The notes below the pieces were generated by a model. It did not search any database. It was not told the origin of the DNA and worked only from the letters and a program-made list of their open reading frames with translations. A stretch of 25,655 nucleotides of DNA from Mageeibacillus sp. UBA1255 (GTDB taxonomy: Bacteria > Bacillota > Clostridia > UBA1212 > UBA1255). Positions 18,108 to 25,585 of this stretch are shown here, in pieces; the stretch's first letter is position 1, and every line of letters begins with the position of its first letter. Position numbers and translations under genes: made by a program. The stretch spans positions 1 through 25,655 of the forward strand of contig DBVV01000004.1 of the NCBI GenBank assembly GCA_002308795.1, in the 5' to 3' direction.

Positions 18108-18136
18108 GCGTAAAACCGTGTGATTTCACGAACCGG

Positions 18137-20719
18137 TCAGATCATCCACGTTCCGGAGCCGAGAAGTATCGGGGCGTCTAAACCGGGCGCCTCGAAAACG
18201 GCCTGAGTATTTGCCGGAACTGTGACGGTGTAGCGGTACCCGGGACCGTCGGTGCGCTTATTGTACACCACTTCGATCATACCGTAAGGAGACTCGATGC
18301 TTGCCGCCAGGCGCGATACGCTCTTGGCGTGGCACGGCTTTATCTTAAAGCTGCGGAAGCCCGGACTGAGCGGCTCGATACCGGCGAGGCAGGTGAACCA
18401 GGAGTAGAGGAAGCCTCCGTGCATGGGATGGTCGTACGACGAAACACCGTTCGTTACGTTAAGTTCGATGTGGTGCATGTCGGGAGACTCCCAGATCGTA
18501 GTGGCATTATCGTCCATCATTGTCCCGAAACTCGTGTGCCTGCGGTTGAACAGGTATTTCAGCGCGTCTTCTGCGTAGCCGGCCTTCATCAGCGCGGGGG
18601 CAAGGTATTTGTTAGCGTATATTCCTGTTGACATCGCGTGATCTTCGTCGCGGATGAGGCGAACGGTCTCGTCCAGGAGCGCTTTTCTGTCACCGTCAGG
18701 ATATGCTCCGAGCATCAGTGCGGCGCCGTTCGTGCCCCAGTAGCCGTACGTGTGCTTTTCGGCGTCGTAGAAGTGCCGGATGAGCGCGTCCTTGATCTTT
18801 TCCGCCAGCGCCAGATAGTGGTCCTCGTCGCCGTAGCCGAACGCTTTTGAGATCTCGGCCATACGGATGCAGATCTCGTAATACATCATTGTCGACGAAT
18901 GAGCCACGGGCATGCGGCGCGCCGTTTCGTGACCGCCCGGAGGACACCAGTCGCCGAGGCCCTCGGTTATTATGCAGTCGTTGGCCCTGGCCGTCTCGTG
19001 CTCGACCCAGCGGCGCATAAGATCGATATTGTCCCGGATCACCGACTCGTCGCCGAGGTATTGCCACATATAATACGGAATGATGATCTGCGCACAGCCC
19101 CACAAAGGCGAAGCCTCGCCGCAGCCGCGCTTTCCGGGGGCGATCATCTGCCACGTGCCGTAGACTTCGGTCGAAGTGCGGATGTCGTTCAGATATTTAG
19201 TGTACGAGGCGGTCATATCGTAATTGAGCATGCCCCAGTTGCACACGACTTCGGCGTCTCCCAGCCAGCCGCATTTTTCGCGTGCCGGACAATCTTCGGG
19301 GTAGCCGTGGTAGTTGGAGAGGAACGTATTCTGCATCAGGCGGTGGATGTTGACGAGGTCAACGTTATCCGAATCGAAATACGAGGTCCTGGAGAGATCC
19401 GTTGACAGCGCGATACCCTTGATCATCTCTTTCAGGGGCATTGTCCCGTAACCCCTCGAAATATCGTGGATGCCGGTGATCTCGACGTACCTGAATCCGT
19501 GGTACGTGAAGCGAGGCCTGTAGATCTCAACTTCCGGACCGCCGCGGGCAATATATATTTCTTCCTGTATGCACTGTGTCGCGAATGCGCCGGTCGAGCG
19601 GTGGTCAAGCGCTCCGCCTTTGTTCAGCGTTTCCGACGTGCGGATAACGTAAACGGCTCCTCTGGGGGAGTTTGCGGGGATCCTGAGCTCGTAAACGCCT
19701 GCGAAGTTTTTACCCAGGTCAAATATCCACGCTCCGTCCTGCGCCCCGCTGGCGCATTTTACGGAAACGGTCGGGATCTCTTCTCTGACTCGCACGGGCG
19801 GCATCAGGCAGCCGGTGAGTGTTCCTTTCGGCGTCGTGTCTTCTACAACGTCGCCCCAGCCGCTTTCGCTGCCGTCATAATCTGCAAAACCCGCGACTTC
19901 CAGGCGGCAGTCGTACGTTTCACCGGCGTAAATATTATTCGTGGAGATCGGGCCGTACTTGTATTTCCAGCTTCCGTCGGTATCGGTGATGACGTACTGT
20001 TCGGTCCCGTCGCTGAATTCGATACGCAGAAGCGCGATGGCGCAGACGTCGCCGTAAACGAAACCGTTCGAGCCCCATACGCGGCTTTGCGAGTAGAAAC
20101 CTTCGCCAAGCTGGACGGTCAATGCATTGCCGCCTGCTTTTACGAGCGGCGTGACGTCCAGGCCGCGGAACAGCACCGTTTTTTCGTAGTTCGTGGCGGG
20201 CGGGTCAACGCAGTAGTCGTCCGTGCGTTGTCCGTTTATATAAAATTCGCCGCAGCCGAGGCCGCATTCGTAAAGGCGAGCGCGTGCGATCTTTTTTTCT
20301 CCGTCTGCATTTACGTTGAATTTAGTGCGAAGATACGGCGCCCATCCGGCAATATGTTCTAGGGGTTTTATCCATTTTGCGCCCTTCCATCCGTCCGGAG
20401 CGGGACCGGTGGAAAAAGTGAGGGATGCCGTGTCCGAACCGCCGTGATTATCCGCGGCTGTCACGGTAAAAGTATAATCGGAAAGGGGCTCGAGAGAAAG
20501 TCCGGCGGGTTCTAAACCGACAGAATCGGAGCTTTCGGTATCACCGGAATCGAACACGATCTCCGAAGTGTTTCCGGCTGTTTTCGCAACGATAAACCGG
20601 TATGAAGTCTGAAAAGTATTGTCAACGTCAGAATCGATCTTCCAGCTGAAGCGCAGCTTCGAAAGAGGCGCGGTCAATGTGTTTTGGGCACCGTTTACAG
20701 TAAGGCCGTAGAGTTTCAT
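18137..20719 (-). CDS. GH78 alpha-L-rhamnosidase
   Basis: An 860-residue inverting rhamnosidase with no signal peptide, so probably cytosolic. The layout is the full GH78 one: an N-terminal Ig-like domain (1-105), a carbohydrate-binding-like domain around EFYINGQRTDDYC (158-170) with FYSQSRVWG, a beta domain with FDLGKNFAGVYELRI (333-347) and FTYHGFRYVEI (404-414), then the (alpha/alpha)6 barrel. The barrel carries the textbook motif EDCPAREKCGWLGDAEV (475-491; D476, E481, D488). TTIWES and DHPMHGG follow near the C-terminus. I chose ATG 20719 because AGGTGG stands eight bases before it. A GTG at 20731 extends the frame by four codons but lies inside that ribosome site. The gene converges on the NRPS with 29 bases between stops and no recognisable terminator. 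Confidence 0.93.
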   Translation of the reverse strand: MKLYGLTVNGAQNTLTAPLSKLRFSWKIDSDVDNTFQTSYRFIVAKTAGNTSEIVFDSGDTESSDSVGLEPAGLSLEPLSDYTFTVTAADNHGGSDTASLTFSTGPAPDGWKGAKWIKPLEHIAGWAPYLRTKFNVNADGEKKIARARLYECGLGCGEFYINGQRTDDYCVDPPATNYEKTVLFRGLDVTPLVKAGGNALTVQLGEGFYSQSRVWGSNGFVYGDVCAIALLRIEFSDGTEQYVITDTDGSWKYKYGPISTNNIYAGETYDCRLEVAGFADYDGSESGWGDVVEDTTPKGTLTGCLMPPVRVREEIPTVSVKCASGAQDGAWIFDLGKNFAGVYELRIPANSPRGAVYVIRTSETLNKGGALDHRSTGAFATQCIQEEIYIARGGPEVEIYRPRFTYHGFRYVEITGIHDISRGYGTMPLKEMIKGIALSTDLSRTSYFDSDNVDLVNIHRLMQNTFLSNYHGYPEDCPAREKCGWLGDAEVVCNWGMLNYDMTASYTKYLNDIRTSTEVYGTWQMIAPGKRGCGEASPLWGCAQIIIPYYMWQYLGDESVIRDNIDLMRRWVEHETARANDCIITEGLGDWCPPGGHETARRMPVAHSSTMMYYEICIRMAEISKAFGYGDEDHYLALAEKIKDALIRHFYDAEKHTYGYWGTNGAALMLGAYPDGDRKALLDETVRLIRDEDHAMSTGIYANKYLAPALMKAGYAEDALKYLFNRRHTSFGTMMDDNATTIWESPDMHHIELNVTNGVSSYDHPMHGGFLYSWFTCLAGIEPLSPGFRSFKIKPCHAKSVSRLAASIESPYGMIEVVYNKRTDGPGYRYTVTVPANTQAVFEAPGLDAPILLGSGTWMI

Positions 20720-20753
20720 GGTAGCAACCACCTCGCATTTTTAATGTGGCTTT

Positions 20754-20783
20754 AGTATACCACATCACGGAGGCGGCGGGCAA
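20754..20783 (-). promoter_or_regulatory. Promoter of the second GH78 gene
   Basis: On the minus strand TTGCCC (20778-20783), an 18-base spacer and TATACT (20754-20759) preceded by TGG form an extended -10 promoter 34 bases before the start codon. It lets this gene be expressed apart from the sugar kinase gene upstream. Confidence 0.6.
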
Positions 20784-20800
20784 TCGTTAATTGCTCGGCT

Positions 20801-21709
20801 TTAATTGATCGGCACGGCGTTCTTCACCGTCTCAAGATCCGGGATCGAATTGGCCGCACCGGCAATGGTTATCGACAGGCCTGAAGCCCGGCTTGCCATA
20901 TCCATACAATCGCCGATCGGTTCGCCCCTTGACAGCCCCGCAAGAAAATAGCCCGTAAAAGTATCGCCGGCGCCCGTTGTATCCACGCGTTTACCGTAAT
21001 CGTACGTGCGGGAATAATACTTTTTACCGCGGGAGAGGCAGAGCGCGCCTCGTTTTCCGAGCGTCATAACGATGGAAGCATCCGGATATTTAACCTGAAG
21101 CGCCTCGATCACGTCGAGCGGTTCGAGATCTCCGCCTGTTCCGGCCAGAGCTTCCGCCTCGCCCTGGTTCACGATCATCCAGTCGAGCAGCGAAAGACCG
21201 TCAAATTCAAGCAGCCCGGCAGTAATAGGGGACGGATTCAGCACAGTCAGCATGCCCTTTTCGTGTGCGCGGTGTATCAGATAATTCACGTTGGATATTT
21301 CGTTCTGAAGCAGGAGCATATCGCCGGCGACGAAATGCGAAAGCGTTTCGTCGATCTCCGCCTCGGTTATGCGCGTGTTGGTACCGCCGTAAATGAGAAT
21401 GCAGTTTTCGCCCGAAGGAACGACCTGAATGATAGCGTGCCCTGTGGGAACGTCCGGATCGATCCTCAAAAAGCGGCAATCAGCGCCAGCTTTCTCCAGG
21501 AACTCTTTCAATTCGATCCCGTCCGCGCCGATCTTTCCGCCGTGGAAGACGCACGCACCCGCCCTGGCGAGGGCAACGGACTGGTTTAGTCCTTTTCCGC
21601 CGGTGTGCAACTGGCAATCAGTGGCGGAAAGCGTCTCTCCCGCCTTCACGAAAGCGGGCATCTGGTACACGTGGTCAATATTCAGCGAGCCGTAGTTCAG
21701 TATCTTCAT
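20801..21709 (-). CDS. PfkB/ribokinase-family carbohydrate kinase
   Basis: A 302-residue ATP-dependent sugar kinase of ribokinase fold. Seen: opening NYGSLNIDHVYQMP (5-18), the first signature region HTGGKGLNQSVALARAG (35-51) with the glycine pair that clamps substrate, VVPSGENCILIYGGTN (96-111), LNPSP (157-161), and the second signature DTTGAGDTFTGYF (243-255), where D249 is the catalytic base. GGKGLNQ is closest to ribokinase (GGKGANQ), so ribose or a deoxyribose-type sugar is plausible, but other furanoses cannot be excluded. The GGGAGGG site eight bases before the ATG is strong. It lies 57 bases downstream of the phosphatase-fold gene. Confidence 0.88.
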   Translation of the reverse strand: MKILNYGSLNIDHVYQMPAFVKAGETLSATDCQLHTGGKGLNQSVALARAGACVFHGGKIGADGIELKEFLEKAGADCRFLRIDPDVPTGHAIIQVVPSGENCILIYGGTNTRITEAEIDETLSHFVAGDMLLLQNEISNVNYLIHRAHEKGMLTVLNPSPITAGLLEFDGLSLLDWMIVNQGEAEALAGTGGDLEPLDVIEALQVKYPDASIVMTLGKRGALCLSRGKKYYSRTYDYGKRVDTTGAGDTFTGYFLAGLSRGEPIGDCMDMASRASGLSITIAGAANSIPDLETVKNAVPIN

Positions 21710-21739
21710 AGTTGTAACCCTCCCAGGTATAAATGCTTG

Positions 21740-21756
21740 CCGATCGGGCGGATCGG
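21740..21756 (-). other. Short GC-rich hairpin between the phosphatase-fold gene and the sugar kinase
   Basis: CCGATC and GATCGG pair around a five-base loop, ten bases after the stop of the phosphatase-fold gene. There is no following run of T on the minus strand, so it is at best a weak terminator or an mRNA-processing or stability element in the kinase leader. Confidence 0.3.
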
Positions 21757-21766
21757 TCAGGCAGAT

Positions 21767-22579
21767 TCAAAATTCAGCCCGTATCAGCACGGGGCAATGG
21801 TCGCTCAGGATCAGTGCTTCTTCGTCGGTGATCACGGTATAATTAAGGATCCGTACGCCGGAGCCGCGGACAACGATATGATCGATGGAAAGGGTATTGT
21901 CCTTTTTCGACGGTTTTGCGGGTATATATTGGCCCTTTTCGGCATCGTATTCGGGGTTTTTGTGGTGGGTGCGGATAAAGTTCGTGCGCGTTTCGGCGAT
22001 CGTTGACGCGCAAACGATCCCGCTCGCGTTCAGCAATGCAAACGGTTCGGACGAAATGTCGCAATTAAAATCGCCGCCGCAGAAGCCCGGGATACCATCC
22101 GGGCACAATGCGTCGAAGCAGGCGGTCAATTCCTTTGCGTTGCTTATGCGGGCTTCATTGCCCTCGTCGTTTTGTGCAAAATAGAAGTGCGTTGACATCG
22201 CCGCGAAACGCTTGCCCTGACCGCCTTCGGGCAATATCTCTCGCAGTAAAGAGCCGCTTACCGATTTCGACGTGTAGTCGTTCAGTCCGTCGTAAAGTTT
22301 AAAAACGGCGCGTTCTTCGCAAAAACACGACACCTTATATGCCAGGGGCGTGTAATTCAAAGTGTTGCCGCCCAGATCCGGTTCGCTGACCCTGTAACCG
22401 CACTCCCGAAGGCCGGATCTGAGCACCTCTGACCGGTGCCAGTTCGGATGTACTTCCTGGAGCATCAGCACGTCCGGGGAGTATCTTTTGAGCAGCGTCA
22501 CAAGCGCCGAATCGCGGTCTTTTACGGGGTTTCCGAACACGTCTGCCCATATGTTGCTTGTCATCAATGATACTATCAT
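21767..22579 (-). CDS. Endonuclease/exonuclease/phosphatase-fold protein
   Basis: A 270-residue protein of the DNase I-like (EEP) fold, whose members are metal-dependent phosphodiesterases or phosphatases acting on nucleic acids, inositol phosphates or sphingomyelin. Seen in order: MTSNIW (N9), LMLQEVHP with E42, STHFYF with H131, GGDFNCD with D170 and N172, SIDHIVV with D233 and H234, and LSDHCPV with D260 and H261. These are all the expected catalytic and metal positions. There is no signal peptide, so it is cytosolic, and the substrate is unknown. I chose the ATG at 22579, which has GGAGGA about five bases upstream. The open frame continues 89 codons further back, but that stretch runs through the DnaA-box cluster into the GH37 gene and is not protein-like. 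Confidence 0.87.
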   Translation of the reverse strand: MIVSLMTSNIWADVFGNPVKDRDSALVTLLKRYSPDVLMLQEVHPNWHRSEVLRSGLRECGYRVSEPDLGGNTLNYTPLAYKVSCFCEERAVFKLYDGLNDYTSKSVSGSLLREILPEGGQGKRFAAMSTHFYFAQNDEGNEARISNAKELTACFDALCPDGIPGFCGGDFNCDISSEPFALLNASGIVCASTIAETRTNFIRTHHKNPEYDAEKGQYIPAKPSKKDNTLSIDHIVVRGSGVRILNYTVITDEEALILSDHCPVLIRAEF

Positions 22580-22592
22580 TTTGTCCTCCGCA

Positions 22593-22685
22593 TTATTCAC
22601 AGCTGTAAGTGCGTTTTCCACATCGCCATACCGCGTTTCCACAGGGTTTTCCACAGGTTTTGGGCGGTTTTGGAAGTTTTCCACA
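22593..22685 (+). repeat. Cluster of five DnaA-box-like 9-mers
   Basis: TTATTCACA at 22593-22601 fits the DnaA consensus TTATNCACA exactly. TTTTCCACA follows at 22614, 22647 and 22677, and GTTTCCACA at 22635; the four TCCACA-type boxes are near-consensus. All five point the same way, with start-to-start spacings of 21, 21, 12 and 30 bases. The cluster fills the 146-base gap between the GH37 gene and the phosphatase-fold gene. Three copies extend to TTTCCACAGG. No dnaA, dnaN or rpmH is nearby. Confidence 0.6.
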
Positions 22686-22725
22686 GGCAAATGCGCGCAG
22701 GAAACGTCAAAATTAACGACGGATT

Positions 22726-24012
22726 TTACAGCCCGAGTTCCTTTTTCAGCCACAGAAAAACGCCTGCGGTCCAGCCTAACATTGCCGGCGTCTCGTACTC
22801 CGATGTTACCGAAACCGCGCCTTTCGCAGCGTCGTATTTTTCCCACAAAGAACCGGTTGCAGCGAATATTGACGAAGCCGTTCCGAGATATTTGTCCGCG
22901 ATCCTTTTAGCATCGGCGTCGAGGGAAAGATTTTTTAGTGCGACGTACGCGAAGTACACGTTTGAAGGCCACATAGCGGGATAATCCCACTGAAGGTACG
23001 CCGCATCCTGCCCCCTGTATTCGCACGTGGATAATCCGTACGGCAGTTCGAGCCTTTTGAGTACTTCTTTAGCTGAACGCGCCGAAGCCTCTCCCGGATC
23101 CGCAATACCCACAGCGTACGGGTAGAACGAAATACAGCTGAGCACAGGCGAGAACGTTCCGTTTTTGTAATTATAATCGTAATAAATGCCGGTCGCGGGA
23201 TCCTTCATATATTTATTGACCGCAGCCTTGCGCCGTGCAGCATTGTCTGCGTAAAAATCAGCCTCACCGTCGCGCCCGGAAGCCCGGAGCAGTTCGGAAA
23301 GCTTGACCTCAGCATCGTAGAGGAGGCAGTTTACGTCGAGATGCACGTATTCGGAGGGGGCGAAGCGTTTTCCGCCGGAAGGGAAGCGCGGGTTGAAGTC
23401 CCAGCCGCTCTCGGCGATCGCGTATAATTCATCCGCCAGACGGTCGCCTTCCTCCGGCGTATCGTATTTTTCACCTACGCGAGCACTCAGCCACGGTGCG
23501 GATTCACGCAGCGCCTGCTTCGTGCAGTTGTTTCCGAAAGCGCAGAGCCCTTCGAAAACGGTTCGGTCAAGGTAAAAGAACGACAGTTCGCGTTTTATTG
23601 CGTCAATATATTTCGCCGCGAGGGTCATATCGCCCCGGAAACGGCACAGATCGTAAACTCCGCGCGTGAACAGCGGGGGCTGCGAGCGGTCAAGCAGGTG
23701 GTTAGCGTTTGGCATATATCCGAGGTTCATGATAAACCAGCAGATGTTGTCAAGATTGTTTTCCGCCTGGGAGTCGCGGCCTGAAAGCATAAGGCCGAGA
23801 TTGGTGAAATACGTGTCCCAGTAATAGAAATCCGTAAAAAGTTCCTTTGCGCACGGGACGGTGAACGGTTTCGGAAGGCGAACCATACCGTGGACGGTAT
23901 CCTCGGGAGAGCGAAGGGTATTGACCCAGTTTGCATTGATATAATCGGCGACTGCGGTGACGTCAGCGGCTAGTCCGTCGGCGGAAAGAAAATCGCGGGT
24001 ATTATCGTTCAT
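22726..24012 (-). CDS. GH37 trehalase-like glycoside hydrolase
   Basis: A 428-residue all-helical (alpha/alpha)6 hydrolase resembling trehalase, which splits trehalose into two glucoses. Seen: ELFTDFYYWDTYFTNLGL (57-74), the counterpart of signature 1; NANHLLDRSQPPLF (102-115); ESGWDFNPRF with putative general acid D205 (201-210); LQWDYPAMWPSN, signature 2 (340-351); and LWEKYD with putative base E391 (389-394). Bacterial TreA proteins are about 550 residues with a signal peptide. This one is shorter, has no signal and so is cytosolic. The substrate may be trehalose or a related alpha-glucoside. The ATG has ACGGAGG a few bases upstream. The gene follows pyrI by 68 bases on the same strand. 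Confidence 0.82.
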   Translation of the reverse strand: MNDNTRDFLSADGLAADVTAVADYINANWVNTLRSPEDTVHGMVRLPKPFTVPCAKELFTDFYYWDTYFTNLGLMLSGRDSQAENNLDNICWFIMNLGYMPNANHLLDRSQPPLFTRGVYDLCRFRGDMTLAAKYIDAIKRELSFFYLDRTVFEGLCAFGNNCTKQALRESAPWLSARVGEKYDTPEEGDRLADELYAIAESGWDFNPRFPSGGKRFAPSEYVHLDVNCLLYDAEVKLSELLRASGRDGEADFYADNAARRKAAVNKYMKDPATGIYYDYNYKNGTFSPVLSCISFYPYAVGIADPGEASARSAKEVLKRLELPYGLSTCEYRGQDAAYLQWDYPAMWPSNVYFAYVALKNLSLDADAKRIADKYLGTASSIFAATGSLWEKYDAAKGAVSVTSEYETPAMLGWTAGVFLWLKKELGL

Positions 24013-24050
24013 ATTGACCTCCGTATCGTATTGACCTTAGTATCTGATTC

Positions 24051-24065
24051 AAAACACAGTGTTTT
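24051..24065. promoter_or_regulatory. Perfect 15-base palindrome ahead of the GH37 gene
   Basis: AAAACAC and GTGTTTT mirror each other around a single A, about 40 bases before the GH37 start codon and 15 bases after the pyrI stop. The hairpin would be AT-rich and lacks a T-run on the minus strand, so a repressor operator is as likely as a terminator. Just downstream, TATTGACCT occurs twice (24012-24020 and 24029-24037). Confidence 0.3.
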
Positions 24066-24080
24066 TTGACCGCGGCCGGA

Positions 24081-24497
24081 TCAGGACCACTTCGTCTCAC
24101 AGTAGATGCAGCGGTACACTTTATGTTCGCGGTCGGTCAGACGGAATATCTGGCTGAGCTCCTGCTCGCACGAACTGATGCAGCGCGGGTTTTTGCACTT
24201 CAGCACGTTTGTAAGGATCTCAGGCATTTCGATCGTCTTTTTATCAATAAGTTCTCCGTTTTTTATAAAATTTACCGTGGCGCCCGGATCGACGAATCCG
24301 ATGATGTCCACGTTTACGGGTATGTCGGCGTCAATTTTTATTATATCTTTCCGTCCCATTTTTTTGCTGACAACGTTTTTTATCAGTGCTACCGAGACGT
24401 CAAGCTCGTCGAGCCCGAGCAGTTCGTACAGTTTCATGCCTTGTCCGGCGGTGATGTGGTCAATTACGATCCCGTTTTGTATCGAGTCTACGTTCAT
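24081..24497 (-). CDS. pyrI: Aspartate carbamoyltransferase regulatory subunit
   Basis: PyrI binds nucleotide effectors and assembles with PyrB into the allosteric ATCase of pyrimidine synthesis. At 138 residues it is slightly shorter than the enterobacterial form (about 153). Seen: the N-terminal allosteric domain (IVIDHITAGQGMKLYELLGL, 10-29) and the C-terminal zinc domain with C101, C106, C130 and C133 arranged CxxxxC...CxxC. I chose the ATG at 24497 because AAAGGAG stands seven bases before it; an in-frame ATG at 24524 would overlap pyrB. The gap to pyrB is 13 bases. Confidence 0.95.
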   Translation of the reverse strand: MNVDSIQNGIVIDHITAGQGMKLYELLGLDELDVSVALIKNVVSKKMGRKDIIKIDADIPVNVDIIGFVDPGATVNFIKNGELIDKKTIEMPEILTNVLKCKNPRCISSCEQELSQIFRLTDREHKVYRCIYCETKWS

Positions 24498-24510
24498 ATC
24501 CGGTCTCCTT

Positions 24511-25476
24511 TCAGACGGTTTCAAGCGGCCTTACTGCGGGCTTTTTGGCGGGCGGCAGTTTTCCGGCTTCGCGCAGAAGCATAAGTATCAGCGCCATACG
24601 CATATACTTTCCGTTCAGCACCTGCTTGAAATAGCAGGCGCGCGGGTCATTGTCGATCGCCACACTGATCTCATTGACCCTCGGAAGGGGATGCAGCACG
24701 CACATATCGGGCCTTGCCAGCTTCATTTTCTCGGGAGTGAGTATGTAGCTGTCCTTCAGTCTCAAATAATCTTCTTCGTTGAAGAATCGCTCTCTCTGCA
24801 CGCGCGTCATATATAAAAGATCGAGGTCCGGGAGCGCGCCTTCAAGGTCTGACGTCTGAGTATATGCGATGCCGCGGGGTTTTAATACGCTGTCTTTTAC
24901 GTAGCTGGGGAGTTTCAGCTCTTCAGGGGAGATCAGTACGAATTTAACGTTTTCGTAGCGTGAGAGCGCGTTGATGAGCGAATGGACTGTGCGGCCGAAT
25001 TTAAGGTCTCCGCATAGACCGACCGTGAGATCGCCCAGCCTGCCTTTTTCGCGCAGGATCGTTAAAAGATCTGCGAGCGTCTGGGTAGGGTGGCAATGCC
25101 CGCCGTCACCCGCGTTTATGACGGGGATCGATGCGTTGTTCGCGGCAACGAGCGCCGCGCCTTCTTTCGGGTGGCGCATCGCGATGATGTCAGCGTAGCA
25201 GCTGACAACTTTCGCGGTATCGGCGACGCTCTCGCCCTTAGAAGCCGAAGACGTTGCCGCACCTGTGACGGACAATACGTTTCCGCCAAGCTCGTACATT
25301 GCCGCCTCAAAGCTCAGACGCGTGCGCGTCGATGGTTCAAAGAACAGCGTGGCCAGTTTTTTGCCCCTGCACAGTTCCGAATAAGCCTCCGGCCGGTCGA
25401 TAATATCCTGCGCCGTTGCCAGCAGACCGCCTATCTCTTCGGTCGATAGGTCAAGAATATCTATTACGTGTCTCAT
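24511..25476 (-). CDS. pyrB: Aspartate carbamoyltransferase catalytic subunit
   Basis: Catalyses carbamoyl phosphate plus aspartate to carbamoyl aspartate, the committed step of pyrimidine synthesis. It is 321 residues, a normal length. Seen: the carbamoyl-phosphate loop FFEPSTRTRLSFE (45-57), the SASKGES lysine loop (77-83), RHP (101-103), HPTQTLADLLT (129-139), and HPLPR (262-266). I chose the ATG at 25476, which gives the typical MRHVIDI opening and has AAAGGAG six bases upstream. A GTG at 25515 would extend the protein by 13 residues translated out of the heptamer repeat. It is the first gene visible in the pyrBI run; no good -35/-10 pair was found in the remaining 70 bases of sequence. 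Confidence 0.97.
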   Translation of the reverse strand: MRHVIDILDLSTEEIGGLLATAQDIIDRPEAYSELCRGKKLATLFFEPSTRTRLSFEAAMYELGGNVLSVTGAATSSASKGESVADTAKVVSCYADIIAMRHPKEGAALVAANNASIPVINAGDGGHCHPTQTLADLLTILREKGRLGDLTVGLCGDLKFGRTVHSLINALSRYENVKFVLISPEELKLPSYVKDSVLKPRGIAYTQTSDLEGALPDLDLLYMTRVQRERFFNEEDYLRLKDSYILTPEKMKLARPDMCVLHPLPRVNEISVAIDNDPRACYFKQVLNGKYMRMALILMLLREAGKLPPAKKPAVRPLETV

Positions 25477-25492
25477 ACGTAGCTCCTTTCCA

Positions 25493-25583
25493 ATTTGCCA
25501 CTTACAACTTGCCACTTATCACTTGCAACTTATCACTTGCAACTTGCAACTTGCCCCTTGCCACTTTCAACTTGCCCCTTGCC
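25493..25583 (+). repeat. Thirteen-copy heptanucleotide tandem repeat in the pyrB leader
   Basis: The stretch divides cleanly into 13 consecutive 7-base units of consensus ACTTGCC or ACTTGCA, with ACTTATC, ACTTACA, ACTTTCA, CCTTGCC and ATTTGCC variants and no insertions or deletions. It ends 10 bases before the pyrB ribosome site and would lie in the 5' untranslated RNA of pyrBI. On the minus strand the unit reads GGCAAGT. Confidence 0.9.
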
Positions 25584-25585
25584 AT
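25502..25585 (-). CDS. Possible repeat-encoded leader peptide before pyrB
   Basis: Within the heptamer array the minus strand carries an ATG at 25585 and 27 sense codons ending in TAA at 25502. The peptide is made of seven-residue units such as VARGKLQ and VASDKLQ, because three 7-base repeats equal seven codons. No clear ribosome site precedes it, and repeats often lack stops by chance. It resembles neither the enterobacterial pyrL leader nor any family I know. Confidence 0.15.
   Translation of the reverse strand: MARGKLKVARGKLQVASDKLQVISGKL

Noticed and set aside
18108..18136. Possible bidirectional terminator between the NRPS and GH78 stops
   Set aside because: Only a four-pair CGTG/CACG stem is present, with no T-run.
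22593..22685. Calling the DnaA-box cluster the chromosomal origin
   Set aside because: There is no dnaA, dnaN, rpmH or gidA gene, no obvious AT-rich unwinding region, and gene orientation does not switch here.
22580..22846. 89-codon N-terminal extension of the phosphatase-fold protein
   Set aside because: It runs through the DnaA-box cluster (giving repeated Val-Glu-Asn) into the GH37 gene. A strong ribosome site supports the ATG at 22579.
24498..24524. Upstream ATG for pyrI
   Set aside because: It lies inside the end of pyrB. The AAAGGAG site fits the ATG at 24497, which gives the usual N-terminus.
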